From the NCBI GenBank assembly GCA_025463545.1, contig JAODAR010000009.1, forward strand, positions 1-64,000: a stretch of 64,000 bases of DNA, in the 5' to 3' direction. The notes beneath the pieces are model-generated. The model did no database searches, had not been told where the DNA came from, and saw only the letters and a list, made by a program, of their open reading frames with translations. Position 1 is the stretch's first letter; each line of letters starts with the position of its first letter. Shown piece by piece: positions 1-8,815 of this stretch. A program made the translations under genes and the position numbers. The DNA comes from Microbacteriaceae bacterium (GTDB lineage: Bacteria; Actinomycetota; Actinomycetes; Actinomycetales; Microbacteriaceae).

Positions 1-33
1 GCCACTTGTATGGCTTGACTGGGCTGCACACCG

Positions 34-53
34 TTGTATACAGTCGTATGCAG
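34..53. promoter_or_regulatory. Putative GntR/FCD operator pair upstream of catabolic operon
   Basis: TTGTATACAG (34-43) is followed, exactly 10 bp on, by the related TCGTATGCAG (44-53). The first copy is the exact reverse complement of CTGTATACAA at 7620-7629, directly upstream of the GntR-family gene that closes this locus. Palindromes with a GTATAC core are typical of FCD-type GntR regulators. I infer that this is the operator of the transporter-led operon starting at 90. Confidence 0.55.
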
Positions 54-89
54 CGACGGAACGAGCCGTCACCCAGCGAGAGGTCTTCA

Positions 90-1439
90 ATGACGAGCAC
101 CGCCCAAACCCAGCGAACTGGATATTCTAAGGCGATGACCCGCAAGGTCATCATGGCCAGCTTCATCGGCACAACTGTCGAGTGGTACGACTTCTTCTTG
201 TACGGCACTGCATCCGCGCTGGTCTTCAACCAATTGTTCTTCCCTCAGTTCTCCCCATTGGCGGGAACTGTCGCCGCGTTTGGTGCCTTCGCTGCCGGGT
301 TTATCGCGCGCCCCATCGGCGGAATTGTGTTCGGGCACTTCGGCGACCGCATCGGCCGCAAGTCGATGCTCGTCTACAGCCTCCTCGGAATGGGACTGGC
401 GACGGTCGCCATCGGCTTCCTGCCCACGTATGCCCAAGTTGGCGCCCTCGCTCCCGTGCTGCTCGTCGTATGCCGGCTCATCCAGGGCTTCGCAGTGGGC
501 GGCGAGTGGGGCGGCGCGGTACTCATGTCGTTCGAGCACTCGCCTGAGAACAAGCGGGGTCTCGCCGGGAGCTGGACTCAAGCCGGCTCCCCCGCGGGGC
601 TTGTCATCGCGACCATCGCCTTCGGCGGTTTCTCGCTCTTGCCTGCAGATGCCTTCCTGGCCTGGGGCTGGCGGATGCCCTTCCTCCTCAGCGCGCTCCT
701 CGTGATCGTTGGACTCTTCATCCGCTTGAAGGTCATCGAGTCGCCGGAATTCCAAGAGGTGAAAGACTCCGGAGCAAAGTCACGGATGCCGTTGATCGAC
801 GCCCTGAAGAAGCACCCGCTGAACATCCTGCTCGCCATCGGCAGCTGCCTGGCACCATTCGTGAACTTCTACCTGTTCGCCACCTTCGTGCTCACCTACG
901 GCACCGTATCGCTCGGCATGGAGCGCTCGACCGTTCTCACAATCGTCGCGATCGCTGCCGGCCTGGAAGTCATCACCATTCCGCTGGCCGCAGCCTTGTC
1001 TGACCGGATCGGGCGACGCAAGGTGTTCCTGACCGGAGCCGCTCTCTTTGCAGCGTTCGCCTACCCCTTCTTCCTCATCAACGAGGCAGCGGCGTCGCCA
1101 TGGGTGCTGGCAATCTCCTCGGTTGTCGGGCTGACCCTCATCCACCCGCTGATGTACGGCCCAATGGCCGCCCTGTTCGCCGAAATGTTCTCGCCTGCCG
1201 TGCGTTATAGCGGCGCATCCCTCGGCTACCAGATCGGCGCCATCCTCGGTGGTGGTTTCGCGCCGCTGATCATGACCGCGCTCCTGGCGACCGGGCTGGG
1301 CGCAGCCGTCGCGCTACCGCCCTATTTGATCATCGTCAGCGTGCTCACCTTCGTTGCCGTTTTCTTCGCTACCGGGCCCCGCCGGAAGTTCACCGCCGAA
1401 GGTCTTGCTACCCCTGTCGGTGTGAAGCACAATGGCTGA
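90..1439 (+). CDS. MFS transporter, metabolite:H+ symporter (MHS) family
   Basis: A 449-residue permease with about 12 hydrophobic segments. The N-terminal signature FIGTTVEWYDFFLYG and the loop GHFGDRIGRKSML are hallmarks of the MHS branch (citrate, shikimate, proline/betaine, alpha-ketoglutarate symporters). The loop repeats as LSDRIGRRKVF in the second half, as expected for MFS proteins. I chose ATG 90 because GCGAGAGG lies 6 nt upstream; an in-frame TTG at 6 would run through the putative operator at 34-53. It is the first gene of a coupled catabolic operon and its stop overlaps the next start by 8 bp. It probably imports the organic acid that the downstream enzymes degrade. The substrate cannot be told from sequence. 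Confidence 0.88.
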   Translation: MTSTAQTQRTGYSKAMTRKVIMASFIGTTVEWYDFFLYGTASALVFNQLFFPQFSPLAGTVAAFGAFAAGFIARPIGGIVFGHFGDRIGRKSMLVYSLLGMGLATVAIGFLPTYAQVGALAPVLLVVCRLIQGFAVGGEWGGAVLMSFEHSPENKRGLAGSWTQAGSPAGLVIATIAFGGFSLLPADAFLAWGWRMPFLLSALLVIVGLFIRLKVIESPEFQEVKDSGAKSRMPLIDALKKHPLNILLAIGSCLAPFVNFYLFATFVLTYGTVSLGMERSTVLTIVAIAAGLEVITIPLAAALSDRIGRRKVFLTGAALFAAFAYPFFLINEAAASPWVLAISSVVGLTLIHPLMYGPMAALFAEMFSPAVRYSGASLGYQIGAILGGGFAPLIMTALLATGLGAAVALPPYLIIVSVLTFVAVFFATGPRRKFTAEGLATPVGVKHNG

Positions 1440-2760
1440 CCCGATGAGCACCGGGGTGCACCCGTGGACCGAGACCACCCTGGCAGCGTGGCGCGCTGCC
1501 TGCAGTGTCGACGCAGAGCTTTCGGCGCTGGCCGTGAACGCGGCTGTCACCTTTGCGATTCGCTCCGGTGATGATCGGGCAGTGTTCTGCTTCCGCGAGG
1601 GCGTGCTGGTCGGCGACCCGGCGGATGACCCGGTCGGCAACTCAGTGAACGACGCGGAGGCCGACTTCACCTTGGCGGCGGCAGCGGAAGACTGGGCGAA
1701 GTTCTTCCAGTCGGTTCCGCCGCCGGCCTACCAGAACTTCTTCGGGATGCGGATGAGAGTTGCCTCAGCGGGCGTGGAGGGCAGCGAGCTGGCCATGGCG
1801 CAGTATGCACATCTATCCCGACGGGTCCTGGAACTGGGTCGGCAGGCGATCTCGGGGAGCTCCGACGGCAACGTAACCGAACACCAGTCGACGGATGTCA
1901 TGGGCAGCAAGGCAGGCCTCCGTAGCGGTTACGTGCAGGTCACCCTCGATGGCCAGCCGCTGGAACTCTTCTACGAATTCGCCGGCGAGGGGCAGGACGT
2001 CGTGCTGTTGCACACCGCAGGGGCGGACAGTCGGCAGTACCACGACCTGATGGCCGACCCCGAGCTCACCGCGCGGTGCCGAATGTTCGCTTTCGACCTG
2101 CCGGGGCATGGCCGTTCCGATCGCCTCCCGAACGTGCCCATCGGCGGCTACTCGCTCACCACCGAGCTGTACGCCCAGGCGATCCAGTCCGTGATCGACG
2201 CCCTTGACCTGCACACTCCGATCGTGAGCGGGTCATCGATGGGCGGCGAGATCTGCCTCGAGATGGCCTACCGCGCCACCATCCACAACGGCCCCCAAGG
2301 CACCAGGCTCGGCGGCGTGATCGCCTGCGAGTCCAGCGACAACGTGCCGGGGCGAAAGGTGAACTGGGCAAAGCATCCGCTGGTCAACGAATCGGTATTC
2401 GTGCCCGAGTGGGTCTATGGTCTGATGGCGCCGCAGAGCCCTGAGTACTACCGCCGGAAAGTGTGGTGGGGATACTCTCAGGGCGGCTTCGGCACCTTCG
2501 CCGGTGACATCGATTTCTACAGTGGCGACTGGGATGCGCGGGACCGCGTGGGCCAGATCGACACCGCCCTTTGCCCGGTCATCATGATGACCGGCGAATA
2601 CGACTACTCGTGTACCCCGGCAATGTCGGAGGCGACGGCGAAGAAGATTCCCGGCGCCGTCTTCTGGCCGATGCCTGAGCTCGGACACTTTCCGATGGCC
2701 GAGAATCCCCCACTATTCGCCCGCCACTTCGCCCGGGCGCTTGACCAGATCGGAATCTGA
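1432..2760 (+). CDS. Alpha/beta hydrolase with N-terminal SCP2-like region
   Basis: A 442-residue protein. The C-terminal part (from about residue 165) is a standard alpha/beta hydrolase: oxyanion-loop region VVLLHTAGADSRQY, strand/turn FDLPGHGRSD, nucleophile elbow GSSMGG (Ser), an acid in TGEYDYS, and the catalytic His in ELGHFPM. The first ~150 residues are not part of this fold. Their pattern of short strands around FAIRSGDDRAVFCF and NFFGMRMRV resembles SCP2-type lipid-binding domains, which is inference only. It starts inside the end of the transporter gene and ends in a TGATG overlap with the aldehyde dehydrogenase, so translation is coupled. It probably hydrolyses an ester, lactone or C-C bond in the pathway substrate. 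Confidence 0.8.
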   Translation: MADPMSTGVHPWTETTLAAWRAACSVDAELSALAVNAAVTFAIRSGDDRAVFCFREGVLVGDPADDPVGNSVNDAEADFTLAAAAEDWAKFFQSVPPPAYQNFFGMRMRVASAGVEGSELAMAQYAHLSRRVLELGRQAISGSSDGNVTEHQSTDVMGSKAGLRSGYVQVTLDGQPLELFYEFAGEGQDVVLLHTAGADSRQYHDLMADPELTARCRMFAFDLPGHGRSDRLPNVPIGGYSLTTELYAQAIQSVIDALDLHTPIVSGSSMGGEICLEMAYRATIHNGPQGTRLGGVIACESSDNVPGRKVNWAKHPLVNESVFVPEWVYGLMAPQSPEYYRRKVWWGYSQGGFGTFAGDIDFYSGDWDARDRVGQIDTALCPVIMMTGEYDYSCTPAMSEATAKKIPGAVFWPMPELGHFPMAENPPLFARHFARALDQIGI

Positions 2761-4241
2761 TGTCTGCACCCTTCTATCCGATGGTAATCGGCGGCCAGCG
2801 GCGCGAAATTAACGTCGAGCGCACAATCGACGTCTTCAGCCCGCTGAACGGATCCGTTATCGGCTCCGTCGCCGACGCCTCCGCCGAGGAGGTCTCGGAC
2901 GCCATCCGCGCTGCCCAGAACGCCTTCGATACGGTGTGGCGGAGAACCCCTGGCGTCGAACGCGCCAGACTGATGCACCGCCTCGCTGACCTGATCGATG
3001 AGAATGCCGACGACCTCGCCCGGCTGGAAACGAGCGACAACGGCAAACTGCTGCGTGAGACGCGTGTGCAGGCGAAGTTCGCGGCCCGCAACTACCGCTT
3101 CTTCGCGGGACTTGCCGACAAGATATTCGGCCACACCATTCCCCTGGACAACTTTGAATCACTCGATTACACGTTGCGCCAGCCAGTCGGCGTTGCCGCG
3201 CTGATTACAGCCTGGAACTCGCCGATGCAGCTGCTTGCCAACAAACTGGCACCGGCGCTGGCCGCCGGGAACTGCGTGGTCATCAAGCCCTCTGAGATGG
3301 CCCCACTAACCACGCTGCGCCTGGCCGACCTCGTGGCCGAGGCGGGCTTCCCAGACGGGGTGGTCAACGTCATCACCGGTGGGGCGGATGCCGGCATCGC
3401 GTTGACGACGGACACGCGGCTTGGCCGCATCAGCTTCACCGGCAGCGTTCCCACCGGTCAGGCGATAGCGGCGGCTGCCGCGAAGACGCTGGTGCCGGTG
3501 ACCCTGGAACTGGGCGGCAAGTCGGCCAACATTATTTTCGACGACGCCAATCTCGAACGAGCGATCGTCGGCGCCGTCGCCGGCATCTTCGCCGCCGGCG
3601 GCCAGACGTGCATCGCTGGCAGCCGCCTCCTCGTGCAGGACGGCGTCTACGACGAGGTCGTGCGCCGGGTGTCGGAGCGTGCCGAGGCGATCGTGCTGGG
3701 CGACCCGATGCTCGACACCACCCAGATGGGCCCGGTGGCGAACCAGCCGCAGCTCGCCCGCATCCGTTCGATGATCGAATCCGGCATCGAAAGCGGCGCC
3801 GAACTGGTGTGCGGCGGCGACCTCGCGGCCGACCCCGAGCTCTCTGCGGGCCTGTTCCTGCGGCCGACAGTTTTCGGCAACGTCGACCCGGACTCCCGCC
3901 TGGCCCAGGAGGAGATTTTCGGACCGGTGCTGTCGGTCATCCGCTTCAGCACCGAAGAAGACGCCGTCCGCATCGCCAACAGCACCGAATTCGCCCTTGC
4001 GTCTGGAATCTGGACCGAGAGCCTCACCCGCGCCCACCGGGTGGCCCGCGACCTGATCGCCGGCACGGTCTGGGTGAACACTTACCGATCCAGCGCCGCC
4101 CAGGCGCCGTTTGGCGGAGTGAAAAAGTCCGGCTACGGCCGAGAGCGCGGCGTCGAAGCCATCGAGGAGTACCTGTGGACCAAGAACGTGATGGTCGACC
4201 TCTCCGATTCCGAACGCGACCCGTTTGCCATTCAGGCGTAA
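2760..4241 (+). CDS. Aldehyde dehydrogenase (NAD(P)+-dependent)
   Basis: At 493 residues this is normal ALDH superfamily length. Visible motifs are the cofactor segment ALITAWNSP, the NAD-fold GRISFTGSVPTG, the general-base Glu in VTLELGGKSA, the nucleophile Cys in GGQTCIAGSR, and EEIFGPVLSV near the C-terminus. All key residues are present. The start ATG shares one base with the stop of the hydrolase. It would oxidise an aldehyde or semialdehyde produced by an upstream step to the acid. The ring-cleavage/hydroxymuconic-semialdehyde branch is possible but cannot be assigned by eye. Confidence 0.88.
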   Translation: MSAPFYPMVIGGQRREINVERTIDVFSPLNGSVIGSVADASAEEVSDAIRAAQNAFDTVWRRTPGVERARLMHRLADLIDENADDLARLETSDNGKLLRETRVQAKFAARNYRFFAGLADKIFGHTIPLDNFESLDYTLRQPVGVAALITAWNSPMQLLANKLAPALAAGNCVVIKPSEMAPLTTLRLADLVAEAGFPDGVVNVITGGADAGIALTTDTRLGRISFTGSVPTGQAIAAAAAKTLVPVTLELGGKSANIIFDDANLERAIVGAVAGIFAAGGQTCIAGSRLLVQDGVYDEVVRRVSERAEAIVLGDPMLDTTQMGPVANQPQLARIRSMIESGIESGAELVCGGDLAADPELSAGLFLRPTVFGNVDPDSRLAQEEIFGPVLSVIRFSTEEDAVRIANSTEFALASGIWTESLTRAHRVARDLIAGTVWVNTYRSSAAQAPFGGVKKSGYGRERGVEAIEEYLWTKNVMVDLSDSERDPFAIQA

Positions 4242-4254
4242 GGAGATCGACATC

Positions 4255-5175
4255 ATGGGTGCAAGAACCACCGTGGGGCTCTGCGGGCTGGGAAACATGG
4301 GCCTGGCTGTAGCCCAGCGACTCGCGACGGCATACGACGTGACCGCTTTCGACCTGAGCGCGGAGCGCAAGGAATTGGCCGGGAAGGTGGAGAACGTGAC
4401 CACCGTCGACGCGCTAAATGCGCTGGCATCCGTCGACGTCGTCGTACTGTCCCTTCCAACGCCGAACATCTCGCTTGATGTGTGCGGGCAGCTGGCCGGC
4501 ATCCTCCCGCAGGGCGCGCTGGTCGTGGAGACGAGTACAACGACACCCCGCCACCTGGCCGAGTGCTCGCGGGTGCTGGCGGGCGCCGGCATGTCGATCA
4601 TCGATGCGGCCATTCTTTCGGGCGTCGGGCAAATGGAGTCCGGGGAGGCGACGCTACTCGTTGGCGGCGCAGGAGCGGACCTGGGCCGGGCAGACGGCCT
4701 TTTGCACGTGCTGGGTGCGAAGGTCGAGCAGTTCGGCGCGCTCGGTACAGGGATGGCCGCCAAGGTGGTCAACAATGCCGTCGCCCACGCGGTGATGGTG
4801 GTGCTGGTCGAGGCGGTGGCTCTGGCCGCCGCCAGCGGCATCGACCTAGAGAAGATCGGCGACATGCTCCGAGCGCCCGACGGCGGGCTCATCCGCCCGC
4901 TCACCCACCGCATCGAGGAGCGCGTCGCCACAGCAAACTACGAGGGCGGGATGCCGCTGGCTGCGGCCCGCAAAGACTCCACGCTCGCGCTCGAGATGGC
5001 CCAGGCCAACGGGATTCCGTTGTTCGCCATCCAGTCGGCGCACTCCGTCTATGAAATAGCCCTGAGCCAGGGGCTCGGGCGCCTCGACTACGCGGCCCTC
5101 GCCACTCTGTGGGAAGGCTGGAGTGGAACGTCGCTCGCCTACCGCAAGCCGTCTGAACCATCGGCCGGGTCATGA
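4255..5175 (+). CDS. NAD(P)-dependent beta-hydroxyacid dehydrogenase (3-hydroxyisobutyrate dehydrogenase family)
   Basis: 306 residues. Rossmann dinucleotide motif GLCGLGNMGLAVA lies at the N-terminus, the family substrate-site stretch VVETSTTTPRHLAE follows, and the catalytic-lysine motif GTGMAAKVVNNAV is near residue 170. ATG 4255 is preceded by AAGGAG at 4241-4247 with good spacing, so it is preferred to an upstream ATG at 4225 inside the ALDH gene. Family members oxidise beta-hydroxyacids such as 3-hydroxyisobutyrate, tartronate and glycerate. In this operon it likely links a hydroxyacid to the semialdehyde used by the adjacent ALDH. Confidence 0.83.
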   Translation: MGARTTVGLCGLGNMGLAVAQRLATAYDVTAFDLSAERKELAGKVENVTTVDALNALASVDVVVLSLPTPNISLDVCGQLAGILPQGALVVETSTTTPRHLAECSRVLAGAGMSIIDAAILSGVGQMESGEATLLVGGAGADLGRADGLLHVLGAKVEQFGALGTGMAAKVVNNAVAHAVMVVLVEAVALAAASGIDLEKIGDMLRAPDGGLIRPLTHRIEERVATANYEGGMPLAAARKDSTLALEMAQANGIPLFAIQSAHSVYEIALSQGLGRLDYAALATLWEGWSGTSLAYRKPSEPSAGS

Positions 5176-5984
5176 CACGCATCACCGAGGGCGTCTACGC
5201 GCTCCGATTCGCCTACCGCACCGACAGCGAGCGTGGGGAGCATTTCTACGGCCACGATGCCGACTGCCACGGCAACTACCCGATCGACTACTTCGTTTGG
5301 GCGATCTGCCGCGACGATGATGTCGTGCTGGTCGACGCCGGCTTCACGGTCGAGACAGCGAAACGGCGTGGAGCACGGGTCTACTTGCACTCCCCCGCCG
5401 AGCTTCTCAATATGCTCGGCCGCGAGCCAGACGAGGTGTCTCATGTCATCCTCTCGCACCTTCACTATGATCACACCGGCACCATCGGGCAGTTTCCGAA
5501 CGCCATGGCCCACCTACAGCGCCGCGAACACGATTTCTGGCAGAGCCCCATGGCCCTACGCGGCAGCTACCCTCACTTGGTCGAGCCCGGCGACCTAGCC
5601 GAGATAGCCGAGCGTGCGGCAGACGGCCGACTTAGCCTTGAGGAAGGCGACTGGTCTCTCGACGAGCAGATCAGCGTCCACCTGGTCGGCGGGCACACGC
5701 CCGGGCTCCAGGTGGTGCGCGTGGCGACGGCGCACCACCCCGTTGTGCTCGCCGCGGATGCCAGCCACTTCTACGAAAACCTCGAAAGCGACCGGCCATA
5801 CGGCATCGTGCACGAACTGCCGCGGATGTACGAGGCATTCGATCGCCTCCACGAGCTGGCCGGTGTCGGCGGAACCATCGTTCCCGGCCATGACCCACGG
5901 GTGCGTGAGCGCCATGACGCCTTACCGGGGCTCGACGGACTCGTCTACTCGCTCGTGGCATCCGTATCGCAGCCTGCCACCTAA
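5172..5984 (+). CDS. MBL-fold metallohydrolase, N-acyl homoserine lactonase-like
   Basis: 270 residues. The zinc motif HxHxDH is seen in LSHLHYDHTGTIG, a further metal His in GGHTPGLQV, an Asp in LAADASHFYEN and a final His in TIVPGHDPRV. This set matches the metallo-beta-lactamase fold and most resembles the AttM/AhlD lactonase group. No signal peptide is seen, so it is cytoplasmic. It overlaps the preceding gene by 4 bp (ATGA). Inside a catabolic operon the simplest role is hydrolysis of a lactone intermediate rather than quorum quenching. That is inference. Confidence 0.8.
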   Translation: MTRITEGVYALRFAYRTDSERGEHFYGHDADCHGNYPIDYFVWAICRDDDVVLVDAGFTVETAKRRGARVYLHSPAELLNMLGREPDEVSHVILSHLHYDHTGTIGQFPNAMAHLQRREHDFWQSPMALRGSYPHLVEPGDLAEIAERAADGRLSLEEGDWSLDEQISVHLVGGHTPGLQVVRVATAHHPVVLAADASHFYENLESDRPYGIVHELPRMYEAFDRLHELAGVGGTIVPGHDPRVRERHDALPGLDGLVYSLVASVSQPAT

Positions 5985-6028
5985 TCGAGTGTTCCCCCGA
6001 TCCCTTAACACAGCAATTGGAGTTCCAG

Positions 6029-7558
6029 ATGACACCGGCAACACCCCAGCTCCCCGCCGATACGACAAGAGCCGCCAGCGTGAAAACCGGCGCGACGATC
6101 AGCAAGCCCGACGTGATCGTCGTTGGCGGCGGCAATGCCGGTTTCACCGCTGCACACGCCGCAGCTACCCGTGGCCGGAAGGTCCTGCTGCTGGAGAAGG
6201 GCACTGCCGAGGAGGCCGGTGGCAACAGCTTCTACACGGCGGGGGCCACACGCATTAACCATGCCGGGCTGCCTGACCTCGCTGACTTCCTCGAACCCGA
6301 CCAACGGCATGCCCGCACCGAAGTACCGCCGTATTCCTCAGAGGAATACGCGGCAGACCTCGCGAAGGTGACCGAGGGCCGCAATGACCCCGAGCTCACC
6401 CATGTTCTCGTCACCGAAAGCCAAGACACCGTGCGATGGCTGCAGTCCCTGGGCGTGAAGTACCGCCTGATGTACGAGCGCCAAGCCTACGAACGCGCAG
6501 ACGGCACGTTCCTGTTCTGGGGTGGACTGCACGTGGGCAACGTCGGTGGCGGGGAGGGACTCATCGAAGACCACACCCGCGTGGCGCAGGAGCTTGGCAC
6601 CGAGATCCGTTACGGCAGCACGGTTACCGGCTTGGTGACGGATGCCGGGCGCGTCGTCGGAGTTGCCGTCGATGGCCCCGACGGCCGCTACGAATTGAGC
6701 GCCGAATCGGTCATTCTCGCGGCGGGCGGTTTCGAGTCGAACGCCGCGCTGCGCAAGAAGTACCTCGGCGAGGGTTGGGAAAACGCAAAGGTGCGTGGCA
6801 CGCCGAACAACCAGGGCGACCTGCTGAAGGCAGCGCTCGAGCTGGGCGCTGCGCGCGGCGGGGACTGGAGCACCGCTCACAGCGTGCAGTGGGATGCCTT
6901 CTGCGAGACGAACGAGAGCAACCGGGAGCTGACCAACCGGCTGACCCGACAGAGCTACCCGCTCGGAATCCTCGTCAACTCCGAAGGGAACCGCTTTCTC
7001 GACGAGGGCGCCGACTTCCGCAACTACACCTACGCCAAATACGGCAAGGTGATTCTGCAGCAACCCGGCTCCATCGCCTACCAGGTCTTCGACTCCGAAC
7101 TGCGCCCGATGCTCCGCACCGAGGAGTACGACATGCCGGGCATCTCCGTAGAGATTGCAGACACTTTGCTCGAGCTCGCCGACAAGATGGGCATCGACCC
7201 TGACCGGTTCCTGACCACCGTGACCGAGTTCAACGACTCGATCGACCGCAGCATCCCGTTCGACCCGACAGTGAAAGATGGGCGCAAGGCTCGCGTCACA
7301 CCCCCAAAGAGCAACTGGGCTGCACCGATCGAAACCGGGCCTTTCTATGCCTACGGGGTAACTTGCGGAATCACCTTCACCTTCGGTGGCCTAAAGTCAG
7401 ACACTGAAGGGCGGGTGCTCAACGAACAGGGCCAGCACATCGAGGGCTTGTACGTGTGCGGCGAGATGCTCGGCGGGCTCTTCAGCACGAACTACCCGGG
7501 CGGTTCCGGGCTGGCGGCAGGCATGGTCTTCGGCCGCCGCGCGGGCGCGATCGCATAG
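6029..7558 (+). CDS. FAD-dependent oxidoreductase, tricarballylate dehydrogenase (TcuA)/fumarate reductase flavoprotein-like
   Basis: 509 residues. FAD dinucleotide motif VIVVGGGNAGFTAAHAA lies near the N-terminus, followed by GGNSFYTAGATR and, near the C-terminus, CGITFTFGGLKSDTEGRVL and NYPGGSGLAAGMVFGRRAG. These are the layout of the succinate dehydrogenase/fumarate reductase flavoprotein superfamily, TcuA-like branch. ATG 6029 is chosen because TTGGAG sits 6 nt upstream. It ends the operon, 44 bp after the MBL gene. It may dehydrogenate the imported polycarboxylate or a steroid-like ring; the family is broad, so the substrate is open. Confidence 0.8.
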   Translation: MTPATPQLPADTTRAASVKTGATISKPDVIVVGGGNAGFTAAHAAATRGRKVLLLEKGTAEEAGGNSFYTAGATRINHAGLPDLADFLEPDQRHARTEVPPYSSEEYAADLAKVTEGRNDPELTHVLVTESQDTVRWLQSLGVKYRLMYERQAYERADGTFLFWGGLHVGNVGGGEGLIEDHTRVAQELGTEIRYGSTVTGLVTDAGRVVGVAVDGPDGRYELSAESVILAAGGFESNAALRKKYLGEGWENAKVRGTPNNQGDLLKAALELGAARGGDWSTAHSVQWDAFCETNESNRELTNRLTRQSYPLGILVNSEGNRFLDEGADFRNYTYAKYGKVILQQPGSIAYQVFDSELRPMLRTEEYDMPGISVEIADTLLELADKMGIDPDRFLTTVTEFNDSIDRSIPFDPTVKDGRKARVTPPKSNWAAPIETGPFYAYGVTCGITFTFGGLKSDTEGRVLNEQGQHIEGLYVCGEMLGGLFSTNYPGGSGLAAGMVFGRRAGAIA

Positions 7559-7619
7559 CGGTCGCGTGACGCCGAGCGCGTTACGGGTCCGTCGCCCCAG
7601 CAGCGCCTAAGATCCAAAT

Positions 7620-7629
7620 CTGTATACAA
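7620..7629. promoter_or_regulatory. Putative autoregulatory GntR operator
   Basis: CTGTATACAA is the exact reverse complement of the 34-43 site and lies about 25 bp before the GntR start. Its location next to the regulator gene supports autoregulation of regulator and operon by one protein. Confidence 0.55.
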
Positions 7630-7653
7630 ACGTTTCAAGAGGGGGTGGTCGGC

Positions 7654-8283
7654 TTGGTCGCAACCGTCTACGACCAGATCCGCTCCGACATCATGTCCGG
7701 GCATTTCGAACCGGGTTCGGCGCTAGGCGAGATCGCCTTGGCGACTCGCTACGGCACCAGCCGTACGCCGGTACGGGAGGCGCTCCAACGCCTCGAGCAG
7801 GAACAACTGGTCGAGCGCGCAGCTCGCGGCATGCAGGTTCGCGTATCGAGCCCAGAAGAGATCCTCGACATCTACGAAGTCAGAATCGTGCTCGAAGCGA
7901 CCACCGCGCGCGCGGCAGCCCTACACCGGTCGGGTCTGGACATGATGCGGATCATCTCCGCGCAGGAAGCGATGAAGCACCTTGCGGTGGAGGCCGACGG
8001 TCGCGCCAGAGCCGAGGCCAACCGCGTCTTCCACGAAGCGATCTGGTCTGCAAGCCACAGTCCGACCTTGCTCGACTTGCTCCAGCGCTTAAACACCCAC
8101 CTCATCCGCTATCCATCCACCACCCTCACCCACGGTGACCGCTGGGAAACAGTGTTGGCCGAGCATGACAAACTCGTGGGGGCAATCGAGGCCCAAGACG
8201 GAGATGCGGCAGCGCAAATCGCCGAACATCACATGGCCGGCGCCCGAGACGTGCGCCTCCGGATGTACTCCGCACAAGGCTGA
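7654..8283 (+). CDS. GntR family transcriptional regulator, FCD (FadR) subfamily
   Basis: 209 residues. The N-terminal winged helix has SALGEIALATRYGTSRTPVR and EALQRLEQEQLVER, classic GntR. The C-terminal all-helical FCD ligand domain follows (LDIYEVRIVLEATTARAAAL, with later His residues in EANRVFHEAIW, EHDKLVGAI and IAEHHMAGA that could bind a metal). TTG 7654 is chosen because AGAGGGGG lies 8 nt upstream; GTG 7645 overlaps that ribosome site. It follows the catabolic operon on the same strand, and its promoter carries the same palindrome. It likely represses the operon until the substrate, probably an organic acid, binds. Confidence 0.85.
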   Translation: MVATVYDQIRSDIMSGHFEPGSALGEIALATRYGTSRTPVREALQRLEQEQLVERAARGMQVRVSSPEEILDIYEVRIVLEATTARAAALHRSGLDMMRIISAQEAMKHLAVEADGRARAEANRVFHEAIWSASHSPTLLDLLQRLNTHLIRYPSTTLTHGDRWETVLAEHDKLVGAIEAQDGDAAAQIAEHHMAGARDVRLRMYSAQG

Positions 8284-8569
8284 AGCGAGGCCGGCCACTA
8301 GGACTTCACACGTACGGGAGGACGGGGCGTGGCAGGTTGAAGAGATGCGTGGTCGCCTCGATCGCCCAGATCAACGCCCAGAGGCACGTCGCGATCGTAT
8401 CTCGTCGGCGCATAACCCTCAGGCAGATTACGAAGTCTTCCAGAACGCGCTGAGTTGAGCTTCTTGAACGATCGCCGCCTGCGCGAAGGAGAAACCTCAG
8501 TTTTTGATCGCCTTCCGCCGGCAATCGCGGAAGACTGGCGGTACGACCCGGCCCACCGAGAGGATTGGC

Positions 8570-8815
8570 ATGCCCACCAACGAAGATCTAACACCCGTCG
8601 AGGACATAGCCGAATTCCTAACGGGCGTCGGGTGGGAGAGTCTCAGTGAGGCCGGTCGCGAGCAGTTCCGCGCGCTTTTCCACCAGGCGCGCGGACGGGC
8701 AGCCGACGGCGGATATGTGTATCGATCCGTCGATCGCCTGTCCGCGGGCATCGAAGTCGGCCAACGCGATCCGGCGTACCACACCGAATATGGGTGCTGG
8801 CGCCGAGCAAGCTGA
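8570..8815 (+). CDS. Small hypothetical protein (doubtful)
   Basis: An 81-residue frame with ATG preceded by GAGAGG at about 5 nt. The sequence is hydrophilic and helix-rich at the start (DIAEFLTGVG, AGREQFRALFHQARG). It is not recognised. The opposite strand over the same bases also reads as a protein-like remnant, so only one of the two, or neither, is real. Confidence 0.25.
   Translation: MPTNEDLTPVEDIAEFLTGVGWESLSEAGREQFRALFHQARGRAADGGYVYRSVDRLSAGIEVGQRDPAYHTEYGCWRRAS

Noticed and set aside
3306..4931. Long minus-strand open frame (541 codons) opposite the aldehyde dehydrogenase and hydroxyacid dehydrogenase genes
   Set aside because: It is antisense to two clearly coding genes, crosses their junction, is rich in Arg/Ser/Ala and has no domain. 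It is an effect of high third-position GC.
5172..5984. Quorum-quenching lactonase as the main function of the MBL protein
   Set aside because: Motifs fit lactonases, but its place inside a coupled catabolic operon makes a pathway lactone a better guess.
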